This document shows positions 19,761 through 31,388 of a stretch of 64,000 bases of DNA, piece after piece (positions within the stretch are counted from its first letter, which is position 1; each line of letters starts with the position of its first letter). This DNA comes from Dendrobium chrysotoxum. Taxonomy: Eukaryota > Streptophyta > Magnoliopsida > Asparagales > Orchidaceae. The notes under the pieces were generated by a model that was not told the DNA's origin, made no database searches, and saw nothing but the letters and a program-made list of their open reading frames with translations. The stretch is from assembly GCA_019925795.1 (NCBI GenBank), contig CM034300.1:57518873-57582872 (forward strand), read 5' to 3'. The position numbers were made by a program, and so were the translations under genes.

Positions 19761-21572
19761 TCAAATGTCAGTCTTAGGAACCCAAACAGGTTTGGGTTCC
19801 ATCTTATGAAAAGAAGAATGCGATGCATGTGTGCTGTGCTGTGCAACAGGTAGTTTGGGTCTCCACACCCAATGTGTACTACGGTGAACAGTACAAGTGT
19901 GTGATATGTGTCCTAACATGCCACATGAAAAACATCTAACACCAGGAAAAGGATTAACTAAACATCGTGAGTGATAGTGCCTCTTCCTAGTAGTGTATGA
20001 AACATGCTTTGAAGAACTTGCAACAGAATTTTTAAAAGGTGGCGGTGCATAAAATTGTTCAAAAGTAGGCGGTGTTTTGTTATTTTCAAAAGAACTGATT
20101 TTTACTTTCAAAAACTCAATGTGTTTGTTTAAACTTCCAATTTCAAACATTTTTGCACTTTCAGTACTTTCTAACTCAGATGCCAAATCATTCACTTTCT
20201 TAAAAGCAAGTTCTAATTCAACATGCGCTGTTTTTAACAAGTTATGCTCAACAATTAAATCAGAATGTTTTTTATTCAGTTCATCAAACTCATCTAGTAA
20301 AGACATGTGATTGCTATCAATGGTGGAATGATCCTTAATCAACACTTCATGCTCTTTTTGCAAAGTCAGATAATCTAGTTTCAAACTAGCATGAGTTTTC
20401 TTAAGCTTCCTATATGATGTATGAATCTTTTCAGAAACTTCAAATAACTGATCGTAAGTAAGCTCACATACCTCTTCCTGGTCGGACTGACCAGGGTGAT
20501 CATCAGCCATCAAACACAAGTTTGTTTCCTCCTCTTCAGCTTCAGTCTCAGAAGAGTCGGATGCAGAGTCTGCCCAGAACGCCTTCTGAATCCGCTTCTT
20601 GTCCTTTCTGTACTTTGGTTTCTCCTCACCCTTCTCCTTGCTTGGGTGAGCTTTAAGTGTTGGACAATCAGCCTTAATGTGTCCGGGCTTCCTGCATTCA
20701 AAACAAACCGATTCAGATGAACCCTTAAAGTTTTTATTGAACTTACCCTTGTTCCACTTCTGATGGTTCTTATGTTTCTTCCTTAGAAAGCTTTTGAATT
20801 GCCTTGTGATTAAGGCAACATCATCGCTATCAGACCCGGAAGTGCTAGCATCTGAATCTTTGGCCTTTAGTGCCACTGTCTTCTCTTTCTTGCGTTCACC
20901 TGCATCAAGTTGCCTTTGGTTCACCCCTTGCTCGTAAGCAATGAGTGATCCAAGTAAGCTGTCAATAGAGTAAGTATTTAAATCTTTGGATTCAGTAATA
21001 GCAGTAATCTTAGCATCATAAGAAGCAGGCAAACATCTAAGAATCTTGTTCACTCTTTCGTAGTTGGTAAGTTCTCTACCTAAAGCATGCAAAGAGGTAA
21101 CAATCTGAGTGAACCTTGTGTACATTTCTGAAATAGTCTCACTAGGTTTCATGCGAAAAAGTTCGTAATCATGTAACAAGATGTTTAACCTAGACTGTTT
21201 GACTTCAGTTGTACCTTCATATGTTATACATAATCTATCCCAAATCTCTTTTCCCGTTGTACAAGTAGAAACACGCATATAGTCCTCAGATTTTAAAGCA
21301 CAAAAGAAACAGTTCAAACATTTGGCATTTAACTGTGCTAAATCACGATCATCAAACGTCCAATCAGCAAATGGCAATTCAGTTTTCACATTGTTAACCA
21401 TTCGGAAAGGTGGTTCGTATCCGTCCTTAACTAACATCCACATGCGATAATCGATAGACTGAAGAAAAGTAGACATGCGTGTTTTCCAAAAATCAAATGG
21501 AATGTTATCAAACAACGGTGGTCTAGTTATAGAATAACCTTCAGCAGTATTACGATTGTTACAGTTAGCCAT
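19761..21572 (-). CDS. gag: gag of copia element A
   Basis: Intact 603-codon gag starting at ATG 21572-21570 (MANCNNRNTAEGY), 43 bases past the primer site. The N-terminal copia gag domain spans residues about 20-215 (FDNIPFDFWKTRM, YMRVSTCTTGKEIWDRLC, HDYELFRMKPSETISEMY). A CCHC zinc knuckle is at 290-303 (CFECRKPGHIKADC), followed by an acidic segment (SETEAEEEETN), a long coiled coil about 370-495, and a second CCHC knuckle at 547-560 (CFSCGMLGHISHTC). A long gag with a coiled coil and two knuckles fits the Sirevirus lineage. It forms the virus-like particle and packages RNA. It ends TGA TGA at 19763-19758. Confidence 0.95.
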   Translation of the reverse strand: MANCNNRNTAEGYSITRPPLFDNIPFDFWKTRMSTFLQSIDYRMWMLVKDGYEPPFRMVNNVKTELPFADWTFDDRDLAQLNAKCLNCFFCALKSEDYMRVSTCTTGKEIWDRLCITYEGTTEVKQSRLNILLHDYELFRMKPSETISEMYTRFTQIVTSLHALGRELTNYERVNKILRCLPASYDAKITAITESKDLNTYSIDSLLGSLIAYEQGVNQRQLDAGERKKEKTVALKAKDSDASTSGSDSDDVALITRQFKSFLRKKHKNHQKWNKGKFNKNFKGSSESVCFECRKPGHIKADCPTLKAHPSKEKGEEKPKYRKDKKRIQKAFWADSASDSSETEAEEEETNLCLMADDHPGQSDQEEVCELTYDQLFEVSEKIHTSYRKLKKTHASLKLDYLTLQKEHEVLIKDHSTIDSNHMSLLDEFDELNKKHSDLIVEHNLLKTAHVELELAFKKVNDLASELESTESAKMFEIGSLNKHIEFLKVKISSFENNKTPPTFEQFYAPPPFKNSVASSSKHVSYTTRKRHYHSRCLVNPFPGVRCFSCGMLGHISHTCTVHRSTHWVWRPKLPVAQHSTHASHSSFHKMEPKPVWVPKTDI

Positions 21573-21614
21573 TGGATCAAATTCAAAAGTTTTTAAACAG
21601 AAATTTTGAATCCC

Positions 21615-21626
21615 GCTCTGATACCA
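21615..21626 (-). other. Primer binding site of A (initiator tRNA-Met)
   Basis: Sense TGGTATCAGAGC, two bases from the 5' LTR edge: a perfect match to the standard plant copia site complementary to initiator tRNA-Met. Confidence 0.95.
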
Positions 21627-21628
21627 CT

Positions 21629-23287
21629 TGAAAGTTCGAAAGGGATGTTAAGCCCTACTGAACTAGTCCCGAGGCTAACCAAGAGGGGGGGGTGAATTGG
21701 TTATTTAAAAATTTCACGATAACAACAAAAATCTTTTCGATACTTAGCAGCGGAAACAAGTAAACAATAACGAAAAGATCAACCAACGATAATCACCCAA
21801 GCAGTTTATATTGAAAAGTAAAGTGCAAAACTGAATCAGAAAAGCAAACCAGATTTTATAGTGGTTCGGTCAACTTGACCTACGTCCACTCCCCGGAGCC
21901 TCCCCTCCGGGTATTGCACTAAACGAAAGTGACTCTCCTTTTGCTCCCACAGCAAGGCGGAGAAGCCTGTACAAAATACCTCCTTTTCACCACACGGTGA
22001 GGCAGAGAACCTGACCTCCTTTCGCTTCCTCCTGAAGCAGGCAGAGAACCTTCGAACTCCTTTTGCTTCCACCTGAAGCGGGCAGAGAACCCCGGATCTT
22101 CTTGCGAACGATCCTCCCACGAAGAACACCGACTAGACGACAGACGACGAGCGGAGAAGACGACTCTGATCCGTGCTTGGAGCAACCTTAGTGAATCCCT
22201 CACTAACTCCCCCTCACAAGATCTCTTCTCTCTCTCCCAACTCTCTCTTCTCTCTAGGGTTTCTCAGGGAAGGAAGGCAGCAAAAGATTTTTCCAAATCT
22301 AGGAAAAAGTTCTTTTAAAGGAGGGCTAAAAACTTGCCCTAAATCTCAACTTGTCGGCCAAGATCGTCCAGGACGATCGGTAGATCGTCCTGTACGATCA
22401 GTTCAAATTCAGCTGTTTCAGCCTGGACGATCTGGCTCTTCTGGACGATCAGTAGAAAAAGTTGTTCATATCGTCCCGTACGATCCTGCGATCGTCCGGG
22501 ACGATTAGTTCAAATTGAAGGAAATCGTCCAGAAGACAGTTCGGGTCGTCCAGAGAAATCTGTGCTGGACGACCAAAAAATGACTTGATCGTCCCGGACG
22601 ATAGGGTAATCGTCCGGTACGATTAGTTCAAAAAGGCCCCAAATCGTCCTGTACATAGTTCTGGACGTACAGCTGAAATGCACAAGACGATCACGATCGT
22701 CCGGGACGATCCTGCGATCGTCCAAGACGATGTGATCGTATCAATTAAACATTAATTGCTTTCCTTAACTACCAGACTAATTTAGGCATGATTGTACTGG
22801 ATCGTCCGGGACGATACACGTATCGTCCTGGACGATCAGACCAAGTATCTAAAAATAAGAACTTGCCTAACTTGATCTGGCGGCTGAGAATTTCTGATTT
22901 GGGCATATCGTCCCGTACGATCCGTAGATCGTCCAGGACGATCGGCTCAATCAGACCCTCTTAACTTAGTCGCCCTAATTAGGGTTTCTGTTTTAACTGG
23001 ATCGTCCAGGACGATGATACTATCGTCCAGGACGATCTGAACAAAATTTTAACAGAAACTCTAATTCACTCAATCTCTCTCCCTGAGTGTGTGTGTGCAA
23101 GGTTACTTAGCTAGGGAATCAGTTACATTACAATTGACTCAATAAAAGAAAAAATCATACATTTGACACACTTGGACCCGATCTTGAGTTGGCTTGAGTA
23201 GCTTGCGGTCTTTTGTGCCTGAAACTGATTAGCCAAGAAAAACACACTGGAAACATGTTTGTCATCATCAAAACCAGATTTGCAACA
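21629..23287 (-). repeat. 5' LTR of copia element A
   Basis: 1659 bp, nearly identical to 13543-15200 and with the same internal order. It has G8 where the other copy has G7 (near 21690) and three substitutions, all C/T or G/A. The palindrome pairs start at 22363. This copy should drive the transcript toward lower coordinates. Confidence 0.95.
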
Positions 23288-23292
23288 GATAA
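23288..23292. repeat. Right target site duplication of element A (GATAA)
   Basis: Second copy of GATAA; after it the 3' region of B resumes with GTGCAATCGCTTGGTTCAG, matching A at about 16123 (TGCAATCACTTGGTT). Confidence 0.95.
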
Positions 23293-23809
23293 GTGCAATC
23301 GCTTGGTTCAGAAAATTATAACAATGACTCAAAACTTTGAAAATACAATTCATATGAGGTAGATTACTATAGGAAGATAAAATAGATCTCTATTTCAAAA
23401 ACTAATTTTTTAATTTTGAAGAAGATTTTTATCCAAAAGAAATAATACACCATTAAAGGGAGTTAGAGGAAGAGAAATAATCATCAACGTTTCTTTCCTT
23501 TAACAGATTCAGAGGAGTCAATCATTGCTTACTAGCTTCCAAATAAAAATAAGGTAAAACTCTCAGTTAGAAATCCAATTTATCAATATTAGTGAGCAGT
23601 GATCTAAGTTTGAAAGGAATAAAATAGTAAATCAAAAAAACAAGTAGGAAACTGCATCAAATTAAATACTCAAATTAAACTAACAACAAGACTAAAATGA
23701 AAATTAGCAGAAAAATAAAAACTAATAGGAAATAAATAATCAAGTCAAGCAACTAACTAATAGAAATAGAATGAAAAATAGATAAATTAAAAATCAGTGG
23801 TGATCAGAA
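23293..23809 (-). other. B 3' region next to pol, continuing from 13542
   Basis: About 500 bp of non-coding sequence that aligns with 16120-16698 of A (GATATGAGGCAGATTACT in A, CATATGAGGTAGATTACT in B). No gene is seen. Confidence 0.8.
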
Positions 23810-26800
23810 TCATGCATTTATGTCAATCACACCCAATCTGGTCCTCAAAATGCTAAATGAGTCAAAGGCCAATGGTTTAGTAAATATGTCAGCCAGCTAA
23901 TTTTCAGTTGTTACATGATGTAACTCAATGTCCCCTTTTGTAACATGGTCCCTAATGAAGTCATGCCTTATATCAATGTGTTTGGTTCTAGAATGTTGGA
24001 TTGGATTCTTAGAAATGCAGATGGCACTAGTATTATCACACAGAATAGAAATTATGCCAACAGGTAATCCTAAATCCAAAACTTATTGTTTCAACCAAAG
24101 GACTTAGGCCACACAACTTCCTAAGGCAATGTACTCAGATTCAGCAGTGGAAAGTGCAACTGAGTTCTATTTTCTACTGGACCAGGAGACTAAAGACTGT
24201 CCTATAAATTGGCAAGTTCTAGAAGTGCTCTTTCTAACCACCCTACACCCTACAAAGTCAGAATCAGAATATCCAATAATCTCAAAAGAAGTATTGTGCC
24301 TAGGGTACCGGATTCCAAGGTTTGGGGTCCCTAAAAGATATCTAAGAATTCTCTTAACAGCAGTTAGGTGGGACTCTTTAGGATCAGCTTGAAACCTAGC
24401 ACAAAGATAAACATTAAACATAATATCAGGTCGACTAGCAGTCAGGTAAAGTAGTGATCCAATTATTTCTCTATACTTCTTCTGATCAACAGATTTTCCA
24501 CTTGAATCCTTATCTAACTGAATAGAGGAGCTCATGGGAGTGTTGATTGGCTTGGCTTTGTCTATTTCATATTTCTTCAAAATATCCTTAGTGTATTTAG
24601 ATTTATTTAGAAAGGTTCCATCATCCAGCTGCCTTATGCTAAACCGCAAAAAATAGGATAATTCTCCCATCATACTCATCTCAAACTCCTTACTCATTAT
24701 TTTAGAAAAATTATCACATAAACTTTTATCAAAAGATCCAAAAACTATATCATCAATATAGATCTGGATAATGAGTAAATCATCCCCTATTCTCCTCAAA
24801 AAAAGAGTGGTATCTATGCTCCCCTTAACAAACTCTCTTTCTAACAGGAATATGCTAAGCCTCTCATACCAAGCTCTGGGTGTCTGTTTTGATCCATACA
24901 AGGCCTTTTTTAATTTGTAAACATGATTTGGATATTGGGAACTCTCAAAACCTAGGGGTTGCTCTATGTAGACATCCTCTTTTATTACCCGATTTAAAAA
25001 GGAACTCTTGACATCCATTTGAAACAGCTTAAATCCCTTATAACAGGCAAAGCCTAGTAGCACCCTAATGGCTTCTAATATAGCTACAGGGGCAAAGGTC
25101 TCCTCAAAATTAATTCCTTCAATCTGATTGTACCCCTTAGCCACCAATCTTGCCTTATTCCTAACCACCACACCAGAATCATTCATCTTATTCGTAAAGA
25201 CCCACTTGGTTCCCACTATACTTTGATTCCTAGGTCTTTCTACTTACTCCCAAACATCATTCCTTACAAATTGATTCAGTTCCTCTTGCATAGCTAAGAT
25301 CCAAAATTTATTAGAAAGGGCTTGATTGATGTTGGTGGGTTCAGTCATTGAGATAAAGGAAGAATGGTTTACTTCCTTCCCAAGTCCATGCCTAGTTCTA
25401 ACACCTTCAGAAGGGTCTCTTAAGATCAGTTCTTTAGGATGACTCGAAGAATATCTCCAATCTCTAGGTAAAGTGTTTTGAGGTTCTACCCTTTCCTCCA
25501 GATTTGTATTTTCAACCCCTTGGGTAATCTCTCCTACCTCTTCTTCTTCCTCAACTCTAGTCTCCTTAGGATCAGATTCATCAAACACCACATGAGTTGT
25601 CTCTTCCACCACCAAAGTCCTCTTATTAAACACCCTAAAGGATTTCGCCACACTAGAATAGCCTAAGAACACTCCTTCATCAAATTTGGGGTCAAACTTT
25701 TCCAAGGATGATTTCCCATTGTTCAAAATAAAAACCTTACAGCCAAAGACATGAAGGTGGGACAGGTTTGGAGTTCTATCCTTAATAATCTCATAAGGTG
25801 TCTTATTCAGATTGGATCTAACATTCACCATATTCAGCACATAACAGGCAGTGTTCACCACTTCAGCCCAAAAGTATTTTGGAAGTGAATACTCAGTAAG
25901 CATGGCTGTAGCGGCTTCTACTAAGGTCCTGTTCTTCCTTTCAGCTACCCCGTTCTACTGAGGGGTCCTAGGAGCTGAAAAATTGTGATTAATCCCTTGC
26001 TCCTCACAGAATGTTCTAAATTTCATATTTTTAAACTCTCCACCATGATCATTATGAATAGTCAAGATCTCACAATCTAACTTCCTCTAAATCCAAGTGG
26101 AGAAGGACTTAAATTCATCAAATGACTCAGATTTATATGACAGAAATTTAATCCAAGTGAACCTCGAGTAATCATCAAGAATCACAAAACCATAGACTTT
26201 CCCCCCTAAGCTGGCAGTGCTAATGGGTCCAAAGAGATCCATGTGAAGGACTTCTAAAGGTCTAAAGGTACTAATGTCCTTAACAGAGTGAAAGGAGGAC
26301 TAGACTTGCTTCCCTAATTGACAGGCATCACACAGGTGGTCCTTAGTGAACTTAAGCTTGGGGATACCTCAAACTAAGTCCTTTTGAGTAACTCTTCTAA
26401 GAGTTTTCATACTGGCATGACATAATCTCCTATGCCACAACCATGACTTATCAGCAGCAAATTTTAAGCAAATTAAAATAACAGCTTTAAAGCAACTTAC
26501 ATCTAGCATATAGACATTGTTGATCCTTTATCTCTGTAAAATAATTTTATCATTTAAGCTTAAAATATAGCAAGTGGGCAGGAATTAGATGTTGTATCCT
26601 TTGTCACAGAGTTGACTGATGCTCAGCAAGTTGTGTTTCAATCCATCTACAAGCAAAACATTGTCAATCATGAAATTCTTTGAATCACCAATTATACCTG
26701 ATCCTACCACCCTCCTGGTGGTGTTGTCTCTAAGTGTAACCTTGCCTCCAGCCCTGGCCTCCAACGAAATGAACTTATTTGCATCTCTAGTCATGTGTCT

Positions 26801-26863
26801 TGGACATCCGCTGTCTAGGTACCACATACTCTCAAGAGGTCTTATGTGAGAGCACCCCTACAA
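23810..26863 (-). pseudogene. pol of copia element B, degraded
   Basis: Collinear with A pol. Open pieces in sense order: 26827-26585 (protease, WYLDSGCPRHM), 25903-25244 (integrase C-terminal half), 25216-24167 (RT with YIDD in place of YVDD, into RNase H) and 24079-23897 (RNase H end, HIDIRHDFIRDHVTK). Several stops and frameshifts separate them. The linker codon that is TAG in A is CAA here (AMQEELNQF). It ends DINA-stop at 23812-23810. Non-functional. Confidence 0.9.
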
Positions 26864-26879
26864 AATCATTAAATGTCAG

Positions 26880-28679
26880 ATTTAGGAACCCAAACAGGTT
26901 TAGGTTCCTTCTTATGAAAAGAAGAATGCAATGCATGTGTGCTGTGCTGTGAAACAGGCAATTTGGGCATCCATACCCAATATGTACTATGGTAAACAGT
27001 GCAGGTGTGGGAGATGTGTCCTAACATGCCACAAGAAAAACATCTAACACTAGGAAAAGGGTTAACTAATCTATGTGGGTAATAGTGCCTCTTCCTAGAT
27101 TTGTATGAAACATGCTTTGATGATTTTGAAACAGATTCTTCAAATGGTGGAGGTGCATAAAATTATACAAAAGTAGGTGGAGTTTCATTTTTCCCAAAAG
27201 CACTAATTTTTACTTTTAGAAATTCATTTTTTTCTTCAAAATTGCAATTTCAAATTTTAATGCTCCCCTACTACTCTCCACGTCACATGCCATGTTATCT
27301 AATTCTTTAAAAGCTTTTTCTAAATCAGCATGTGAGGTTTTCAGTAAATCATGTTCAACAATTAAATCAGAATGCTTTTTGTTCAACTCATCGAATTCAT
27401 CAAGTAGTAACATGTGATTGCAATCAACAGTAGAAGGATCTTTAATCAAAATTTCATGCTCTTTTTGTAAATTCAGAAATTCTATTTCAGACTAGCATGA
27501 GTTTTCTTAAGTTTCCTATATGATGAATGGATTTTTTCAGAAACTTTAAGTAATTGATCGTAAGTAAGCTCACATACCTCTTCTTGATCAGACTGATCAG
27601 GATAATCATCAGCCATCAGACACAAGTTGGTTTCCTCCTCTTCAGCTTCAATCTCAGGAGAGTCGAATGCAAAATCTGCCCAGAATGCCATTTGAATCTG
27701 CTTCTTGTCCTTCCTAAATTTGGGTTTCTCCTCACCCTTCTCTTTGCTTGTGTAAGCTTTAAGTGTAGGACAATCATTCTTAATATGTCCAAGCTTCCTG
27801 TATTCAAAATAAACAGTATCAGATGAACCTTTACAATTTTTACTGGACTTACCCTTTTTCCACTTCTGAAAGTTCTTATGTTTCTTCCTTAGAAAGCTTT
27901 TGAATTGCCTAGTGATTAAGGCAACATCATCACTATCAGATCCGGAAGAATTAGTGTCAGTATCGTTGGCCTTCAGCGCCACAGTTTTCTCCTTCTTCTT
28001 CTCACCTGCATCAAGCTGTCTTTGGTTCACCCCTTGCTCGTAAGTAATGAGTGACCCAAGTAAGTTATCAATAGAATAATTATTCAAATCTTTTAATTCA
28101 GTAATTGTAGTTATCTTAGCATCAAATGAAGAAGGCAAACATCTCAAAATCTTGTTCACTTTTTCATAGTTTGTAAGTTCTCTTCCTAAAGCATGAAAAA
28201 AAGTGACAATTTGAGTGAACCTTGTATACATTTCAGAAATAGATTCAGTAGGTTTCATGCAAAAATGTTCATAGTCATGAAGTAATATGTTTAACCTAGA
28301 CTGTTTAACTTCAGTTGTACCTTCGAAAGTGATGCACAATCTATCCCAAATTTTTTTATCAGTTGTACAAGTAGAAACACACATGTAATCCTTAGATTTT
28401 AAAGCACACAAAAAAAAAGTTTAAACATTTGGCATTCAATTAGGCTACGTCACGATCATCAAAAGTCCAATCAGTGAAAGGCAGTTCAGTTTTAATATTG
28501 TTAACCATTCTAAAAGGTGGTTCATAGCCATCTTTAACAAGCATCCACATGCGACAATCAATTGATTGTAAAAAGGTGGACATGCGAGTTTTCCAAAAAT
28601 CAAAAGGTATGTTATCAAACAATGGCGGTCGTGTAATTGAATAACCTTCAACAGTATTATAATTACCAAAGTTATCCAT
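26880..28679 (-). pseudogene. gag of copia element B, degraded
   Basis: Start ATG at 28679; MDNFGNYNTVEGYSITRPPL. Collinear with A gag, with a frameshift at about 28412-28440, a damaged first knuckle (YFEYRKLGHIKNDC lacks two cysteines), a stop near 27482, a coiled-coil piece at 27449-27216, and then the C-terminal part to a TAA near 26862. It is older than A by mutation load. Confidence 0.9.
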
Positions 28680-28723
28680 GGATCAAATTTAAAAGTTTTT
28701 CAAAACTTGATTTTATGAATCCC

Positions 28724-28767
28724 GTTTTGATACCACTTGAAAGTTAAGTGGGTATGCTCTGATACCA
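28724..28767 (-). other. Duplicated primer binding site of B
   Basis: Two copies of the junction GATACCACTTGAAAGTT: 28729-28745 and 28761-28777. The site next to the LTR (28756-28767) is a perfect TGGTATCAGAGC on the sense strand. The inner copy (28724-28735) reads TGGTATCAAAAC. Between them lies an LTR-end-like ACTTTCA. It looks like a short tandem duplication of the LTR/primer-site junction. Confidence 0.8.
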
Positions 28768-28769
28768 CT

Positions 28770-29398
28770 TGAAAGTTTGATAGGGATGTTAAGCCCTGAT
28801 GAACTAGTCCCGAGGCTAACCAAGAAGGGGTTGAATTGGTTATTTAAAAAATTCGTGAGTAACAAGAAAATTTTTTTCAATAATTTGCAGCGGAAATAAG
28901 TAAACACAAAAATGAAAAGATCAACCACAGATTTAACCCAAGCTGATAATAATAGAAAAATAAAGTACAGAAAATAATTCGAAAGTGCACACCATATTTT
29001 ATAGTGGTTAAGTTAACTTGACCTACATCCACTCCCCGGAGCCTCCTCTCTGGGTATTACACTAACACGAAAGTGACTCTCCTTCTGCTCCCACAGTAAG
29101 GTGGTTAAGCCTGTATAAAACTCCTTTCCACCAACCCGGTGAGGCAGAGAACCTGAACTCCTTTCGCTTCCTCCTAAAGCGGGTAGAGAACCCAGACTTT
29201 TTTCGCTTCCTCCTGAAGCAGGCAGAGAACCTAAACTCCTTTCGCTTCCTCCTGAAGCAGGCAGAGAACCTGAATCTTCTTGCGAACGATCCTCCCATAA
29301 AAAACAGCGACAAGATAAGAGACGACGAACGGAGAAGACGACTCTGATCCTTTCTTGGAGCAACCTTTATGAATCCCTCACAAACTCCCCCTCACAAG

Positions 29399-29456
<58 letters not shown>

Positions 29457-30644
29457 GCTCTCTCTCTCAAGGTTTCTCTAGAAAGGAAAGTGGCAAAAAA
29501 AAATTTTCTTATTGGAAGAAAAAGATCTTTTAAAGGAGGGCTCCAAAATTGCACTAAATCTCAACTGGTTGGCCAATATCATCTAGGATGATCAGTCGAT
29601 CGTCCTGTATGATCAGATCAAAATCACTTGTTTCAGCCTGGACGATCTGGTTCTTTTGGACGATTAGTAGAAAAAAGTTATTCTGATCGTCTCGTACGAT
29701 TCTGCGATCGTCCGGGATGATTAGTGTAAATCAGAATGTTCATCCAGAAGACCGCTCTGGTCGTCCAGAGGAACTTGTGCTGGATAATCTCAAAATGACT
29801 TGATCGTCCCGGACGATATGTCTATCGTCCGGTACAATTAGTTCAAAAAGTGTCAAAATCATCCTGAGCACCGCTCTAGACGTACAGGTGAAACATGCTG
29901 GACGATTTATAAATGACTTGATCGTCCGGGACGATATGGGTATCATCCCGTACGATTAGTTCAAAATTGATAATATCATCCTGCATAAAGCTCTGGACGT
30001 ACAGGTGATAGGCACTGGACGGTCAAGATTTTTAACACATCGTCCCGTATGATCCTGCGATCATCCAAGATGATATGATTGAATCAATCAAACCTTAATT
30101 ACTTTTCTAAATCACCAGACTAATTTAGGCATGATTGTAATGGATCGTCCAGGAGGATACACGTATCGTTCGGGACGATCAGATCAAATCTCCAAAAATA
30201 AAACTTGCCTAACTTGATCTGGCGGCTGAGAATTTTTGATTTAAGTCTATCATCCTGTATGATCGATTGATCGTCCAGGACAATCAGCTTAATCAGACAG
30301 ACTTAACTTGGTCGCCCTAATTAGGGTTTCTATTTTCACTGGATCGTCCAGGACAATGTGGATATCATCCGGGACGATCAGAACAAAAATTGAACAGAAA
30401 CTCTAATTCACTAAAACTCTCCCCCTGAGTGTGTGTGTGCAAGGTTACTTAGCTAGGGGATCAATTACATTACATTTGACTCAAGAAAGGGAAAAAATTA
30501 CATTTAGACACACTTGGAATCGATCTTGAGTTGGCTTGAATTATATTTGATCTTTTGTACCTGAAATGGGTTAGCCAAGCAAAATAGAATACAAACATGT
30601 TTGTCATCATCAAAATTATAATTTTTGAATCCAGATTTGCAACA
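28770..30644 (-). repeat. 5' LTR of copia element B
   Basis: 1875 bp, TGTTGCAAATCTGG at 30644 to the CA end at 28770. Longer than the A LTR partly through a CT microsatellite (29402-29454). Palindrome pairs with 21-bp spacing at 29578/29599 and 29686/29707 sit at the same places as in A. The 39-bp repeat is at about 29130-29275. It carries many C-to-T type changes. Confidence 0.9.
29402..29454. repeat. (CT)n microsatellite in the B 5' LTR
   Basis: About 26 uninterrupted CT units; the matching place in the B 3' LTR (about 9287-9301) has only a few. It arose after insertion, by slippage in the leader CT-rich tract. Confidence 0.95.
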
Positions 30645-30795
30645 AATCATCCAGGATGATCACTAATAATTGGTGCAGATCAGTCATTGGATCAAGTGGG
30701 GATGATTTGAATGGATCATCCAGGATGATGAATGGATCATCCAGGATGAAGAGGATCGTCCAGGATGATATTGAGATCGTCCAGGACGATGTGAA
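30645..30795 (-). promoter_or_regulatory. Remnant ORF3-upstream palindrome block of C
   Basis: Matches B 12590-12745: an ATCATCCAGGATGAT dyad at 30647, CACTAATAATTGGTGCAGATCAG, then dyads near 30716, 30736, 30752 and 30774. B inserted two bases from the first dyad and removed or separated the ORF3 of C. Confidence 0.7.
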
Positions 30796-31388
30796 GAAAA
30801 ATTAAAAAAGATGGAGGATGGAGAGGAAAGATCAGGGATAAAAAAACACAAAAAAAGGAAAAACCAAAATTACATCAAATAAAAAAGAGAAATGAGAAAA
30901 ATAATAGTAAAAACAAACTTTTTTTATTAGCTCGAGTAAAACAAAATTTTCCCTGATTTTTAATTCAAAAGCCAATAAGAAGAAAATCGACAATGCTGAA
31001 ATCTAGAAAAGTTAGAAAATCGACTTTCGTAACTCCTACCTCGGACACCTTACATGTTCAAATTCATTTCAAACAAAAGTCTAAATCAGAAGAAACAAAA
31101 TTAGATTCGAAAAGAGATCCTTTCAACCCTCGTTCCAGAAAAATATATGATATAATAGAATTAAGTGGCGCAAGAATTTTTCTAAGACATTTAAAGATCT
31201 GAAAGGGAAGAAAGCTTATTTATTTATGGGCTCATTTTATGCCTCTTTTTCAATTTTTTTGGCGCTTTACGCATCTTTTAATTTTTAATACACTTTGTGT
31301 ATCTTTCAGTTTGGTGATATTTCACATCTTTTTAGCTTTGGGCTCATTGTGCCTTTTTTTAATTTATTTTGCGCACTGTGCATCTTTT
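30796..31388 (-). other. 3' region of C with hairpin array
   Basis: Aligns with B 12746-13420 and A 15455-16005. The hairpin array is at 31228-31388 (GATGCGTAAAGCGCC, TGTGCACAGTGCGCAAA on the sense strand). At about 31389 it runs directly into RNase H coding sequence, so about 1.1 kb present in A (pol end and neighbouring sequence) is deleted. Confidence 0.75.

Larger units (their letters stand above)
13543..23287 (-). mobile_element. Copia element A, Sirevirus-type, young and nearly intact
   Basis: Complete 9745-bp minus-strand element: 5' LTR 21629-23287, primer site 21615-21626, gag 21572-19761, pol 19749-16699, 3' untranslated region, polypurine tract and 3' LTR 13543-15200, flanked by GATAA on both sides. 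Comparing the LTRs by eye shows three substitutions (14287/22374, 14639/22726, 15013 region/23043 region) and one G-tract length change. It lacks ORF3. Coding is intact except for one TAG in pol. It is inserted in the 3' region of B. Confidence 0.95.
8846..30644 (-). mobile_element. Copia element B, Sirevirus-type with ORF3, split by element A
   Basis: Minus-strand element with its 5' LTR at 28770-30644, primer sites, gag and pol (28679-23810), ORF3 (12130-11108), polypurine tracts and a truncated 3' LTR at 8846-10497. Element A (13543-23287) is inserted in the B 3' region: 13542 and 23293 join into sequence matching the continuous A counterpart around 16090-16180. The two B LTRs share variants not found in A, which pairs them. 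They differ at many more sites than the A LTRs, so B is older. Its outer left end and target duplication are lost by deletion; its right flank is element C. Confidence 0.85.

Noticed and set aside
16699..21572. gag and pol of A as one readthrough frame like SIRE1
   Set aside because: The pol frame differs from gag and has a TAG just before it opens, so a single stop suppression would not join them.
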